Shown: one piece after another, positions 53,006 to 61,773 of the stretch
Position numbering within the stretch: the first letter of the stretch is position 1
Layout of the letters: every line of letters begins with the position of its first letter
DNA from: Roseovarius indicus
GTDB lineage: Bacteria; Pseudomonadota; Alphaproteobacteria; Rhodobacterales; Rhodobacteraceae
Length of the DNA stretch: 64,000 nucleotides
Direction of reading: 5' to 3'
NCBI RefSeq assembly: GCF_008728195.1
Contig: NZ_CP031598.1
Coordinates: 4,898,001 to 4,962,000, forward strand
Translations under genes and position numbers: made by a program
Notes under the pieces: generated by a model
What the model saw: the letters and a program-made list of their open reading frames with translations, nothing else
The model's database searches: none
Told to the model about the DNA's origin: nothing

Positions 53006-54545
53006 CCCGACAAGCGCGAAACCGCGCCACAAATCACGCCGCCGGGGCCGCACCTCCGTACCCGAGAGCCCCCAGCGCTCGCTCCGTTACCGCCACCTGA
53101 AAAACCCCTTCACGCCCCAGCCGATCTTCTCCGACGACGAGGTTGCCAACATCCACGCCACCGCCCTGCGCGTGCTCGAGGAACTCGGCGTCAAGATCCT
53201 GCTCGACGAGGCCCGCGATATCTTCGCCGCCGCCGGCGCCACGGTTCAGGATGACATGGTGTTTATCGGCCGCGACATCGTCGAGGCCGCGCTCGAAACC
53301 GCCCCGCGCAGCTTTACCCAGAATGCCTCCAACCCCGACCATGCTGTCACGTTCGAGCCCGGCGCGCTGGTTTTCAAACCCGGCGCCGGCTGCCCCAACG
53401 CCTCCGACCGCGTCCGCGGCCGCCGCCCCGGCACGCTCGAGGCGTTCCGCGAAACCGTCAAGCTGTGCCAGAGTTTCGACGTCATCCATGGCTTCTCGCC
53501 CTGCGTGGAGCCACAGGACGTGCCGGTGCACCTGCGCCATTACGCCACCATGACCGCCCAGCTCGAACTCGGCGACAAGACGCTCTTCGTCTATTCCCGG
53601 GGGCGCGGACAGGTCGAACAGGGGTTCGACATGATCCGCCTCGCCCTGGACCTCTCCGACGAGGAGTTCGACAGCCAGGTCTGGGCTGCCACCAACATCA
53701 ACACCAACTCGCCGCGCATGCTCGACCGGCCGATGGCGCAGGGCATCATCGACTTCGCCCGCGCCAACCAGATGCTCATCATCACCCCCTTCTGCCTTGC
53801 CGGCGCCATGGCCCCCGTCACCGTCGCCGGCGCCCTGACCCTGCAACATGCCGAGGCGCTGATGGGCATCACGCTCGCGCAACTCGCCCGTCCCGGCGCG
53901 CCCGTCACCTATGGCGGCTTCAGCTCCAATGTCGACATGCGCTCGGGTTCTCCGGCCTTCGGCACGCCGGAGCATGTCAAGATGCAGCTGGGCTCGGGGC
54001 AGCTCGCCCGTCTCCTCGGGTTGCCCTGGCGCTCGGCGGCCGGCTCGGCTTCGGTCACCACCGACATGCAGGGCGCGGGCGAAAACGACATGGGCCTCTG
54101 GGGCTGCCTGATGTCGCAGGCCACGATCTGCGTGCACAGCGCCGGCTGGCTCGAGGGCGGCCTCAGCTTCGGCTACGAGAAGTTCATCAACGACCTGGAG
54201 GTCGTGCAATCCCTCGCCGAGCTTTGCCAACCCACCGACGGCTCTTCCGACGAGATCGGCTTTGACGCGCTGGCAGAGGTTCAGCCGGGCGGCCACTTCT
54301 TCGCCGCCGCCCACACGATGGAACGCTACCGCGATGCGTTCTACCCGCCGCTGGTCGCCAATCTCGACAATTTCGGCACCTGGGAGGCGGCCGGCGCAGC
54401 CGATTCGGCCACCCGCGCCACCGCCATCTGGCAAGGCGTGCTCGACACCTTCGAACCGCCTGCAAAAGGGGCAGAACGGGCCGCACGGCTGGCCGATTAC
54501 ATCGACCGTGGCACCGCCGCCGGAGGGGCGCCGCCGCTCGATTGA
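52995..54545 (+). CDS. MttB-family (trimethylamine/betaine methyltransferase-like) protein
   Basis: 516 aa. It begins with a basic, Ser/Arg-rich ~45 residues and then SDDEVANIHATALRVLEELG, VKILLDEARDIFAAAGATV, FKPGAGCPNASDRVRGRRPG, TLFVYSRGRGQVEQGFDMIR and AGSASVTTDMQGAGENDMG, the MttB superfamily pattern. No in-frame amber codon appears, so it is a non-pyrrolysine member, of the type that demethylates quaternary amines such as glycine or proline betaine. A corrinoid acceptor protein is absent from the window. Its partner here is a P450, which is unusual. Confidence 0.85.
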   Translation: MPNDPTSAKPRHKSRRRGRTSVPESPQRSLRYRHLKNPFTPQPIFSDDEVANIHATALRVLEELGVKILLDEARDIFAAAGATVQDDMVFIGRDIVEAALETAPRSFTQNASNPDHAVTFEPGALVFKPGAGCPNASDRVRGRRPGTLEAFRETVKLCQSFDVIHGFSPCVEPQDVPVHLRHYATMTAQLELGDKTLFVYSRGRGQVEQGFDMIRLALDLSDEEFDSQVWAATNINTNSPRMLDRPMAQGIIDFARANQMLIITPFCLAGAMAPVTVAGALTLQHAEALMGITLAQLARPGAPVTYGGFSSNVDMRSGSPAFGTPEHVKMQLGSGQLARLLGLPWRSAAGSASVTTDMQGAGENDMGLWGCLMSQATICVHSAGWLEGGLSFGYEKFINDLEVVQSLAELCQPTDGSSDEIGFDALAEVQPGGHFFAAAHTMERYRDAFYPPLVANLDNFGTWEAAGAADSATRATAIWQGVLDTFEPPAKGAERAARLADYIDRGTAAGGAPPLD

Positions 54546-54784
54546 ACAGGGATGTCCAATAAAAGCGACCAGAACACACCCTGATGTCGCAAACGCGTCA
54601 TATTAAGTCGAAAAAATTACAGGCCCCCGCGGGCCGCGCCCGCATTCTCGGCAAAGCCCGGCCAGCGGTCGCGGCAATCGGGATGCCAAGAAATCACTGG
54701 ATCACTGCCAACTCTAGGGTAAGCTTGACCCGGGATACGCAACTGAAAACACCTCATGAAAATGAAACACACAGGGAGAACCAA

Positions 54785-56431
54785 ATGACTGAGGACACAC
54801 AGACGGAAGCAGTACGCCCCGTCGTGCGCCAACTCGCAGACGACGTGAAGGCCGGCAAACTGGATCGGCGCGAGTTTCTCGCGATGGCCACCACCTTCGG
54901 CGCCACGTCGGCCGCGGCCTACGGGCTGATCGGCATGGCCGCACCGACCGCGGCCCACGCCCAGGAAGAGCCCAAGAAGGGCGGCGTCCTGCGCGTTGCC
55001 AGCCGCGTTCTGGAAATCCAGGATCCGCGCAAATTCGCCTGGACCGAGCCGGGCAACCTCGTCCGCCAGTTCTGCGAACCGCTGGTGCGCTGGGATGTCG
55101 ACTTCACCTTCAAGCCGATGCTCCTGGAAAGCTGGGAAGTGTCGGATGACGCCACCATGTACACCCTCAACGTCCGCCAGGGCGTGACGTGGAACAACGG
55201 CGACACCTTCGACGCCGACGACGTGATCCACAACATCACCCGCTGGTGCGACAAGACGGTCGAGGGCAACTCGATGGCGTCGCGCATGTCGCCGCTGATC
55301 GACTCCGAAACCAACAAGGTTGCCGAAGGCGCCATCGAGCGCGTCGACGACTACACCATCAAGCTGCACCTGCCGCGCCCCGACATCTCGCTCATCGCGG
55401 GCATGTCCGACTACCCGGCGCTCGTGGTGCACCGCAGCCATGGCGACGACAGCGACCTGTCGAAATCGCCGATCGGCACCGGCCCGTTCGAATTCGTGTC
55501 GATGGAAATCGGCACCGGCGCCGAGGTGAAGCGCCGCGAGAACGGTGAATGGTGGGGCGGCGAGGCCTATCTCGACGGCATCAAGTTCATCGACTTCGGC
55601 ACCGACGGCGCGGCCATCGTGGCGGCCTTCGACGGCGGCGAGATCGACATCAACGACGAAACCACCGCCGACTTCATCGACACGCTCGACGGTCTCGGTC
55701 TCGTGAAGCAGTCGAAAGCGACCGCCAACACCATCGTCGCCCGGATGCGGGCGGACACCGAGCCCTACACCAGCAAGGAGCTTCGCAACGCCATTCAGAT
55801 GGCGGTCGACAACAACATCGCGCTGCAGCTCGGCATCAACGGTGACGGCATCCCGGCCGAGAACCACCATGTTGCGCCCTTCCACCCGGAATATGCCGAG
55901 ATCGAGAAGAAATCGGCCGATCCGGCCGCGGCCATCGAGATGGCCAAGGCCGCCGGGCATGGCGAGACCGAGCTCGAGCTGATCTCGATCGACGGCGACT
56001 GGCGCACGGTGACCACCGACGCCATCGGCGCGATGCTGCGCGAGGCCGGCTTCAACATCAAGCGCACGGTGATCCCCGGGTCGTCCTTCTGGAACGACTG
56101 GACGAAATACCCGTTCTCGACCACCAACTGGGGCCCGCGCCCGCTGGGGGTTCAGGTTCTGGCGCTGGCGTACAAATCCGGCGAAGCCTGGAACGAGTCG
56201 GCGCACTCCAACCCCGAGTTCGACTCGACGCTGGAAGAGGCGCTGGGCGTCTTCGACGCCGACGAGCGCCGCGAGCTGTCCGCCAAGCTGCAGACCATGC
56301 TGCAGGATGACGGCGCGATCGTGCAGCCGTACTGGCGCAACCAGACCAAGCACCACACCGACGCGGTGAAGAACAACTTCGTCCACCAGTTCCGCGAAAT
56401 GCATTTCGAGGAAACCTGGCTCGACGCCTGA
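54785..56431 (+). CDS. ABC transporter substrate-binding protein (family 5), Tat-exported
   Basis: 548 aa. Twin arginines at residues 28-29 in [14 protein letters not shown], followed by a hydrophobic stretch and an AHA cleavage-like end, indicate Tat export to the periplasm. The mature protein is a peptide/nickel-type family 5 binder: [80 protein letters not shown], and [17 protein letters not shown] near the end. The ligand is unknown. AGGGAG precedes the ATG. No permease or ATPase gene is adjacent, so it is an orphan or served elsewhere. Confidence 0.88.
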   Translation: MTEDTQTEAVRPVVRQLADDVKAGKLDRREFLAMATTFGATSAAAYGLIGMAAPTAAHAQEEPKKGGVLRVASRVLEIQDPRKFAWTEPGNLVRQFCEPLVRWDVDFTFKPMLLESWEVSDDATMYTLNVRQGVTWNNGDTFDADDVIHNITRWCDKTVEGNSMASRMSPLIDSETNKVAEGAIERVDDYTIKLHLPRPDISLIAGMSDYPALVVHRSHGDDSDLSKSPIGTGPFEFVSMEIGTGAEVKRRENGEWWGGEAYLDGIKFIDFGTDGAAIVAAFDGGEIDINDETTADFIDTLDGLGLVKQSKATANTIVARMRADTEPYTSKELRNAIQMAVDNNIALQLGINGDGIPAENHHVAPFHPEYAEIEKKSADPAAAIEMAKAAGHGETELELISIDGDWRTVTTDAIGAMLREAGFNIKRTVIPGSSFWNDWTKYPFSTTNWGPRPLGVQVLALAYKSGEAWNESAHSNPEFDSTLEEALGVFDADERRELSAKLQTMLQDDGAIVQPYWRNQTKHHTDAVKNNFVHQFREMHFEETWLDA

Positions 56432-56461
56432 TCCGGCCCGTCCGGGTCCGAAGTGAAACAG

Positions 56462-56493
56462 CCCGGCGGCGCCCCGTGCGCCGCCGGGTTTTT
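56462..56493 (+). terminator. Rho-independent terminator after substrate-binding protein
   Basis: CCCGGCGGCGC-N5-GCGCCGCCGGG, perfect 11-bp stem, then TTTTT, about 30 bases after the stop at 56431. Confidence 0.93.
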
Positions 56494-56536
56494 CGTGACC
56501 TGCCCGTGCGGTGATCATTGGCACAATAATTCAAAT

Positions 56537-56872
56537 TGATTCGCGAAAAACGAATCACATCCTGTTGACCGATTCGCAGCGATTCGCCTATACCTTGTAA
56601 GACAGCAATGCTCGGCAGGCCCAACCCTGCACGACGCACCGAAACGGGGAGCAGGCCGTGCAACTTTCGGCGACGGGACGCACAGCAGACACGCCATGTC
56701 ATGGCCGGCTGCAAGCTATCCCCGCGACTGCTTTCCCAATCCGACATTCACGCCGCGCGGTCCGCGCCGCCCGGTCGACTTTCGTGCCCGAGATCTGACT
56801 GTCAGGTCAAGGCACACCCCTACGAAGTGGCAGGAATGATTGAGGGGCCGGTTCAACGGCCTCCTTTCATTT
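56537..56872 (+). ncRNA. Candidate independently transcribed small RNA (no family recognised)
   Basis: The 435-base gap 56432-56866 between converging genes begins with a terminator and then has a strong-looking promoter: TTGACC (56565-56570), an 18-base spacer, and TATACC (56589-56594). The promoter overlaps a palindrome TGATTCG-N7-CGAATCA (56537-56557) and a direct repeat CGATTCGC (56570-56577, 56580-56587). Transcription from about 56601 would run to a stem (GGCCG...CGGCC, 56846-56861) with a T-rich tail. No convincing protein is encoded; an 88-codon frame from 56608 is GC-biased and resembles nothing. I rejected 6S, SRP and RNase P RNA by lack of their known sequences. Confidence 0.4.
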
Positions 56873-57838
56873 GACGGGCTGACGCGTCGGTGCGGGACGG
56901 TTATCCGCCTTGTTTGCATACATCCGCCTGTCGGCCACGCGCTTCAAGGCTGCGTACCCGGTGGCGTCATCCGGGCAGCACGCGGCGCCGGCCGCGGCCG
57001 TCATGCGAATTTCGGTAAGCTCCCCCGAACGACCGATCAACGCGTAGGGCACCGAGACGCGCGCCTGCAACCCTGCCAGCACCTCCGGAACGGCGGCGGC
57101 CTCGGTTCCCGGCATCCATAGTGCGAACTCGTCACCGCCGATGCGCGCCGTGGCGACCCAGCTGTGCGGCGGGAAGCTCAGCGCGTGGGCCACGTGTTTG
57201 AGCACCTTGTCCCCTGCCTCGTGCCCGTGCGCGTCGTTGACATGCTTGAATTCGTTCAGGTCGAGGAAGATCAGCGCCCCGGGCCGCCCGGGCCGGTCAG
57301 CCAGGGCTCGGCGCACCTTCTCCTCGAAGGCCCGCACGTTCAGCAGCCCGGTCAGCGGATCTGTCTCGCTCAGCCGCTTCAGCTGTGCCGCTTCCTGACG
57401 CAGGGCGCGCTGGCGCCGGTGGCTGTGATCCATCTGCTGCCGGATCCGGCGGGAGTGGGACTTGAGGTTGAGGAACTTGCCGATCAGCGCGCTGGCATTG
57501 TCCGCAACCAGCAGGATCAGCCCGTTGTTGCGCCCGTCATCCCCGCGCAACATCGCGCCATTGAAGATCGTGGGCGGACCATTGGGGAAGGTCAGGCGGA
57601 CATAGGACGACGCGCTCGAGCGCGCCATCCGCGCCAACCGGGTCAGAAGCTGCTCTTCCTGCGACACGACGATGTCCAGCAGCGAGGCCCCCTCCGCGTC
57701 GCCGGTCAGGGCAATTGCCTCGGCATTGGCACAATGAATACGGCCGGAAAGATCGATCACGATTGCCGGGTTCTTCAGGGCGGATACGACCGTTCGTATC
57801 CCGGCAAGCATCGACGTATGCTCATCTGAAAAACTCAA
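56867..57838 (-). CDS. PAS-GGDEF diguanylate cyclase
   Basis: 323 aa. A PAS-like N-terminus (PAIVIDLSGRIHCANAEAIA; EEQLLTRLARMARSSASSYV) is joined by a helical linker (residues 125-160) to a GGDEF domain with DPLTGLLNVRAFEEKV, IFLDLNEFKHVNDAHGHEAG and ARIGGDEFALW. The GGDEF motif (234-238) is intact, so cyclic di-GMP synthesis is plausible. There is no upstream RXXD inhibitory site. No signal peptide or transmembrane segment, so cytoplasmic. Its start overlaps the upstream protein's end by 17 nt. Confidence 0.9.
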   Translation of the reverse strand: MSFSDEHTSMLAGIRTVVSALKNPAIVIDLSGRIHCANAEAIALTGDAEGASLLDIVVSQEEQLLTRLARMARSSASSYVRLTFPNGPPTIFNGAMLRGDDGRNNGLILLVADNASALIGKFLNLKSHSRRIRQQMDHSHRRQRALRQEAAQLKRLSETDPLTGLLNVRAFEEKVRRALADRPGRPGALIFLDLNEFKHVNDAHGHEAGDKVLKHVAHALSFPPHSWVATARIGGDEFALWMPGTEAAAVPEVLAGLQARVSVPYALIGRSGELTEIRMTAAAGAACCPDDATGYAALKRVADRRMYANKADNRPAPTRQPVK

Positions 57839-58343
57839 ACCCGTCTCCCGCGTGGTCGTCGATCAGGCTCACCCGAACACGGCATCCCGGGTGGCCAGTG
57901 GCAATCGCCTTGTCGATATTGACCCTGGCATAGCCACGCGCGTCCGAAACGATCCGCCCGAACACGTTGGTGGTCATCATGCAGAGCGAAGGGCGGCCCT
58001 TCACCCGGTCGGAGAAGGGGCACGACGTGTTGACCATGATGATCTCGGTCTCACTCACCGACTCGACGTCGAAATCGCCGCCGATGCGGCGTTTTAGGTC
58101 GGACAGGATCCCGGCCAACGCATCCGGCTCCACCGGTAGCCCGCCCAGCGCGTCGCCATAACGCCGACTGATCGACGCCCCAAGTTCCTCGCCGACCTGA
58201 CCGACGAACGAAGACGCCTCGACCAGACCGATCGTATCTTCCAGCTCACCGGCCAGCGTGGTGGCAACGTCGGCAAAAAACTCAGGTCGATTTAGATCGA
58301 TATTAACAGACATGAAATCGTCTGGTCGTTTCACTGAACCCAT
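57822..58343 (-). CDS. Methanogen-output-domain protein
   Basis: 173 aa. The C-terminal ~90 residues resemble the methanogen output domain 1 family (GGDFDVESVSETEIIMVNTS, CPFSDRVKGRPSLCMMTTNV, FGRIVSDARGYARVNIDKAI, ATGHPGCRVRVSLI), with conserved Cys residues in a heme- or metal-free setting. The N-terminus is a helical unit. Start chosen at the ATG at 58343, with AAGGTG 7 nt upstream; GTG at 58358 and ATG at 58313 are alternatives. Overlap with the GGDEF gene suggests that it is the sensor partner feeding the cyclase. Confidence 0.7.
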   Translation of the reverse strand: MGSVKRPDDFMSVNIDLNRPEFFADVATTLAGELEDTIGLVEASSFVGQVGEELGASISRRYGDALGGLPVEPDALAGILSDLKRRIGGDFDVESVSETEIIMVNTSCPFSDRVKGRPSLCMMTTNVFGRIVSDARGYARVNIDKAIATGHPGCRVRVSLIDDHAGDGFEFFR

Positions 58344-58465
58344 CGCAAGCACCTTCACAATCGTAGATGGCGGTGCGTGGTGGCCGCGCCGCCCGTCGTT
58401 CCGGCAGCATCAGCACAAAACATTAATATGAGATTAACTATTTGCTAACAGACTCTGAATGCGCC

Positions 58466-58497
58466 CGAAAAACAACGGGCCGCCCATGGCGGCCCGT
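58466..58497 (-). terminator. Rho-independent terminator of the ATP synthase operon
   Basis: On the minus strand, ACGGGCCGCC-N3-GGCGGCCCGT, perfect 10-bp stem, followed by TGTTTTTC-like T-rich sequence, about 35 bases after the stop of atpF. Confidence 0.88.
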
Positions 58498-58532
58498 CTG
58501 CAAATTCCACGATGGGCAAGGCCCGATGCCGC

Positions 58533-59093
58533 TCAGTGCAGCTTGGCCTCGACATCGGCGATCGAGTCGTCGATCAGCTTGTTGGCCTGGGTCGCGGTGA
58601 TCTCTTTCGCGACGACCTCCTTGGCCACGGCCACCGCCACCGTCACGGCGCGGTCGCGCACTTCCTTGACGGCGCTCGCCTCGGCCGACGCAATCTGCTC
58701 TTCGGCAGCCTTGATCCGGCGTTCGATCGAAACCTTGAGGTCTTCCTTGGCCTTTTCGGCGGCCTCGGCGGCCTCCTGCTTGGCGTGGGCGACGATCCGG
58801 TCCGCCTGCCCCTGAACCTCTTTCTGCTTCCGCTCGTAGCTGGCCAGCAGCGTCTGCGCCTCCTCGCGGATGGCGCGCGCCTCGTCCAGCTCAGATTTGA
58901 TGCCTTCGGCCCGCTTGTCCAGCTGCTTGCCCAGCAGGCCCGGCACCTTCAGATAAACCAGAAGCGCAAGGAACAGCAGGAACGAGATCAGCACCACGAA
59001 ATTGGTGTTGGTGAGCGAGAAGAACGGGCCTGTCGCCGCCAGAGCGGGACTTCCGGCGGTCAGGGCGGCAAAAGTTGCGATGAGCTTCTTCAT
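58533..59093 (-). CDS. atpF: ATP synthase Fo subunit b
   Basis: 186 aa. It has an N-terminal signal-like/hydrophobic start, one membrane helix (NFVVLISFLLFLALLVYLKV), then a long charged coiled coil (RAEGIKSELDEARAIREEAQ; EAAEAAEKAKEDLKVSIERR) that forms the peripheral stalk with b'. The end is a helical F1-contact region (ITATQANKLIDDSIADVEAK). 5 nt after the b' stop. Standard length for alphaproteobacteria. Confidence 0.93.
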   Translation of the reverse strand: MKKLIATFAALTAGSPALAATGPFFSLTNTNFVVLISFLLFLALLVYLKVPGLLGKQLDKRAEGIKSELDEARAIREEAQTLLASYERKQKEVQGQADRIVAHAKQEAAEAAEKAKEDLKVSIERRIKAAEEQIASAEASAVKEVRDRAVTVAVAVAKEVVAKEITATQANKLIDDSIADVEAKLH

Positions 59094-59098
59094 GGCGC

Positions 59099-59644
59099 TT
59101 ACCCCTTGACCCGCGACTGCACGGCGTCGGCAATGGTCTTGTCGTCTGCCTTGATCCCAAGGACAGCAACCAGTTCCTGTGCCGTGGCTTCCGCCACGTC
59201 CTTGACGCTCTCCATCGCCGAAGCGCGGATTTCGCTGATTTTCTTTTCGCCCTCGGCCGCCTTGGCGGCAATCTCGGCGTCGGCCTTGGCGGTGGCGTCG
59301 TCCAGCTCGGCCTTGATGTCGGCCTTGGTGGCGGCGATGATGTTCTGGGCTTCCGCCCGCGCATCGGCCAGCGCCTTGTTATACGCTTCCTCGGCCTCGG
59401 TGGCTTTCGCCTTGAGATCCTCGGCCGCGGCCAGATCGTTGGTAATCGTCCCCTGACGCTCGGCCAGAACCGCGGCGATGCGCGGCAATGCGAGGCGCGA
59501 CAGGATGAAGAAGATCACGATCAGCGTGACGACCAGCCAGAAGACCTGGTTGCCCATCCAGTCGGGGCACAACTGCGGCAGGCCGATCGCGCCACCACTA
59601 CTGTCGACGCAGGCACTTACAGTTTCATGCGTTTCGCTTGCCAT
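59099..59644 (-). CDS. ATP synthase Fo subunit b'
   Basis: 181 aa, the second, divergent peripheral-stalk subunit found in alphaproteobacteria and photosynthetic bacteria. Start ATG at 59644 with AGGAGG six bases upstream; membrane helix [20 protein letters not shown], then [20 protein letters not shown] and [20 protein letters not shown] coiled coil. An N-terminal extension carries two cysteines (ACVDSSG; QLCPDW). Gene order is a-c-b'-b. Confidence 0.92.
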   Translation of the reverse strand: MASETHETVSACVDSSGGAIGLPQLCPDWMGNQVFWLVVTLIVIFFILSRLALPRIAAVLAERQGTITNDLAAAEDLKAKATEAEEAYNKALADARAEAQNIIAATKADIKAELDDATAKADAEIAAKAAEGEKKISEIRASAMESVKDVAEATAQELVAVLGIKADDKTIADAVQSRVKG

Positions 59645-59732
59645 GACGTCCTCCTTGGGAACTATTCCGAATAAGTCGGATGGCCGCGCCAATGCGCCGC
59701 CACCCGACCGTAAGGATCAGATTCCGTAAGGC

Positions 59733-59969
59733 TTAGACGGCAAACATCAGCAGAAGCGCGACGAGGAACGAGAAGATCCCCAGCGCTTCCGAGAACGCGA
59801 TACCGATGAACATGGTCGCGGTCTGACCACCAGCGGCCGACGGGTTGCGCAGGGCGCCCGCGAGGAAGTTACCAACCACGTGGCCGATACCGATTGCGGC
59901 CCCGCCCATACCGACGCTAGCCAGACCAGCACCGATGTAAGCACCCATTTGTGCGATGTCGCCTTCCAT
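59733..59969 (-). CDS. atpE: ATP synthase Fo subunit c
   Basis: 78-residue proteolipid forming the rotor ring. Two helices with the Gly-rich first ([20 protein letters not shown]) and the second with the proton-binding carboxylate Glu61 in [17 protein letters not shown]; the loop has the conserved R-N-P (RNPSAAGGQ). Glu rather than Asp is usual in this group. AGGAGACATG-type ribosome site upstream (AGGAG). Confidence 0.96.
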   Translation of the reverse strand: MEGDIAQMGAYIGAGLASVGMGGAAIGIGHVVGNFLAGALRNPSAAGGQTATMFIGIAFSEALGIFSFLVALLLMFAV

Positions 59970-60017
59970 TTCATGTCTCCTTACGTTGGAATTGGCAAAA
60001 TAGGGGTGAAGTGATCC

Positions 60018-60815
60018 TTAGTGGTGCGGATGCAGCGCATCGCGCAGATACACACAGGTCAGGATCGTGAACACGTAGGCCTGGATGAAGGCCACAAGAA
60101 CCTCGAGCGCGTAGATCGCAGTGATCGCCAGGATCGACAGCGGCGTCACGATGAGGCCAAGACCGATCGAGCCCAGGATCAGCGGCGCGAAGGCCGCGAA
60201 AACCTTGATCACGGCGTGGCCGGCCATCATGTTGCCGGCAAGACGGATGGAGTGGCTGACCGGACGCACGAAGTAGGAAATCACCTCGATCAGCGCCAGG
60301 ATCGGCCGCAGCGGCAGCGGCGCGGAGCTGATCCAGAACAGTTCGAGGAAACCGGCACCGTGCTTGATGAAGCCGATCGCGGTGACCGTCAGGAAGACCG
60401 CCATCGCCAGGATGGCCGTCACGGCGATATGCGAGGTGGTGGTGAAGGCCGTCGGGATCAGCCCGAGGAAGTTCGACACCACGATGAACATGAACAGCGT
60501 CATGATATAGGGGAAATAGGGCAGCGCATCCTTGCCGGCCACGTCCTCGACCATCTTGCGGATGAAGCCATAGGCCAGCTCGGCAATCGACTGCGTGCGG
60601 CCCGGAACCGTCGCCCGGCCCGACGTCGCCAGAACCAGCAGCGCGATGATCGCGAGGATCGTCAGGCCCATCCACAGCGTCACGTTTGTGACGGTGAACA
60701 TGCCGACCGGCCCGTCGCCGAACAGCGGCTTGACGATGAACTGATCCATCGGGTGGAAGACCAGCCCGCCTGCTTCTTCTGCGTGTTCGGCACCGTTCGC
60801 TGCTTCAGTCGCCAT
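60018..60815 (-). CDS. atpB: ATP synthase Fo subunit a
   Basis: 265 aa, membrane channel partner of the c-ring. The essential Arg191 is in [15 protein letters not shown]. Other signatures are [20 protein letters not shown] and [20 protein letters not shown]. The ATG overlaps the end of atpI by 11 nt (60805-60815), showing coupling. It proceeds to atpE after 48 bases. Confidence 0.96.
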   Translation of the reverse strand: MATEAANGAEHAEEAGGLVFHPMDQFIVKPLFGDGPVGMFTVTNVTLWMGLTILAIIALLVLATSGRATVPGRTQSIAELAYGFIRKMVEDVAGKDALPYFPYIMTLFMFIVVSNFLGLIPTAFTTTSHIAVTAILAMAVFLTVTAIGFIKHGAGFLELFWISSAPLPLRPILALIEVISYFVRPVSHSIRLAGNMMAGHAVIKVFAAFAPLILGSIGLGLIVTPLSILAITAIYALEVLVAFIQAYVFTILTCVYLRDALHPHH

Positions 60816-61170
60816 CTTTCACCCTCTTCTCGTCCGCCCCGTCGGGCGTCTCGTCATCCGCGGCCTTGTCGGCCTCCGTCAGCTGGATCTCCTTGGCGCT
60901 GCGCAGCATCGTCTTGATGCCCGCCACGAACCCCAGCATCGTAAACACCACGAGGAACGCCGGAGTGGTCTCCAGAAGGCTGTCCAGCCCGTACCCCATG
61001 CCGAAACCGATCCCCAGACCGGTCACGAGTTCAATCACCATGCGCCACGCCAGCTGTGCCTGGCTGTAGCTTTCGTTCTGGTGGGACGTCTCAGGCTTGT
61101 CCTTCGACTTGAACCGGTCGATCCTTGCCTCAAGCTGCGCCATGCGCTCGCGTTGATCGGGATCGGTCAC
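60805..61170 (-). CDS. atpI: ATP synthase accessory protein AtpI
   Basis: 121 aa. Two membrane helices ([40 protein letters not shown]) and charged ends; the length and layout fit AtpI, the assembly factor for the c-ring or a Mg channel in other bacteria. I chose the GTG at 61170 because GAGGGG is 7 nt upstream; the longer frame would start with an unrelated segment. It heads the operon. Confidence 0.85.
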   Translation of the reverse strand: MTDPDQRERMAQLEARIDRFKSKDKPETSHQNESYSQAQLAWRMVIELVTGLGIGFGMGYGLDSLLETTPAFLVVFTMLGFVAGIKTMLRSAKEIQLTEADKAADDETPDGADEKRVKDGD

Positions 61171-61443
61171 GGTCTGCCCCTCTGGAACGGTTGCGCCTTT
61201 GCTATGCGCGGGCGGGCACCGAGTCAAGCGCGCGCGGCAGCGCAGAAACAGCCACCTAAACCACTGACTTTGAACGGTCTTTCAGAACGTCCGACCCGCC
61301 GCGCTTGCGCGACGCCGCCCCTGCGGCGCTCAAAACCCCGGATTCCGCATATTCAACCATTCGGTTGAGGTTGCCCGAGCCCGCAGCCGGCCCCTCCATC
61401 AAGCCCGTTGACGCCGCCCGCCCAAGCGGGCTTAACAGGCGGC

Positions 61444-61773
61444 ATGTCACACCCGCTCGATGCCGCCTTCTCGGCCCTTGCCGACCCCACGCGCCGCGCC
61501 ATCCTCACCATGCTGCTCGAGGATGACATGGCCGTCACCGACGTGGCCGAGCCGTTCGACATGTCGCTGGCCGCGATCTCCAAGCATCTCGGCATCCTCA
61601 GCCGCGCGGGTCTCATCACGCAGGAACAGCGCGGTCGGGTGAAGTGGTGCAAGCTCGAACCGGATGCCCTGCGCGACGTCTCGATCTGGATGCAGAGCTT
61701 CGGACAGTTCGAGGCGGTCAACCTCGACGCCTTCGAACGCTTCCTCGCCGCGGAGCTCTCCGATGACCGATAA
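61444..61773 (+). CDS. ArsR/SmtB-family regulator
   Basis: 109 aa. Winged helix: LDAAFSALADPTRRAILTML, FDMSLAAISKHLGILSRAGL and RGRVKWCKLEPDALRDVSIW. It lacks the CXC metal-binding pair of classic ArsR metal sensors, so it is a non-metal member (type that pairs with transport or SRPBCC genes). The ATG at 61444 was chosen. Its stop overlaps the next gene's start by 11 nt, so the two are coupled. It diverges from atpI. Confidence 0.88.
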   Translation: MSHPLDAAFSALADPTRRAILTMLLEDDMAVTDVAEPFDMSLAAISKHLGILSRAGLITQEQRGRVKWCKLEPDALRDVSIWMQSFGQFEAVNLDAFERFLAAELSDDR

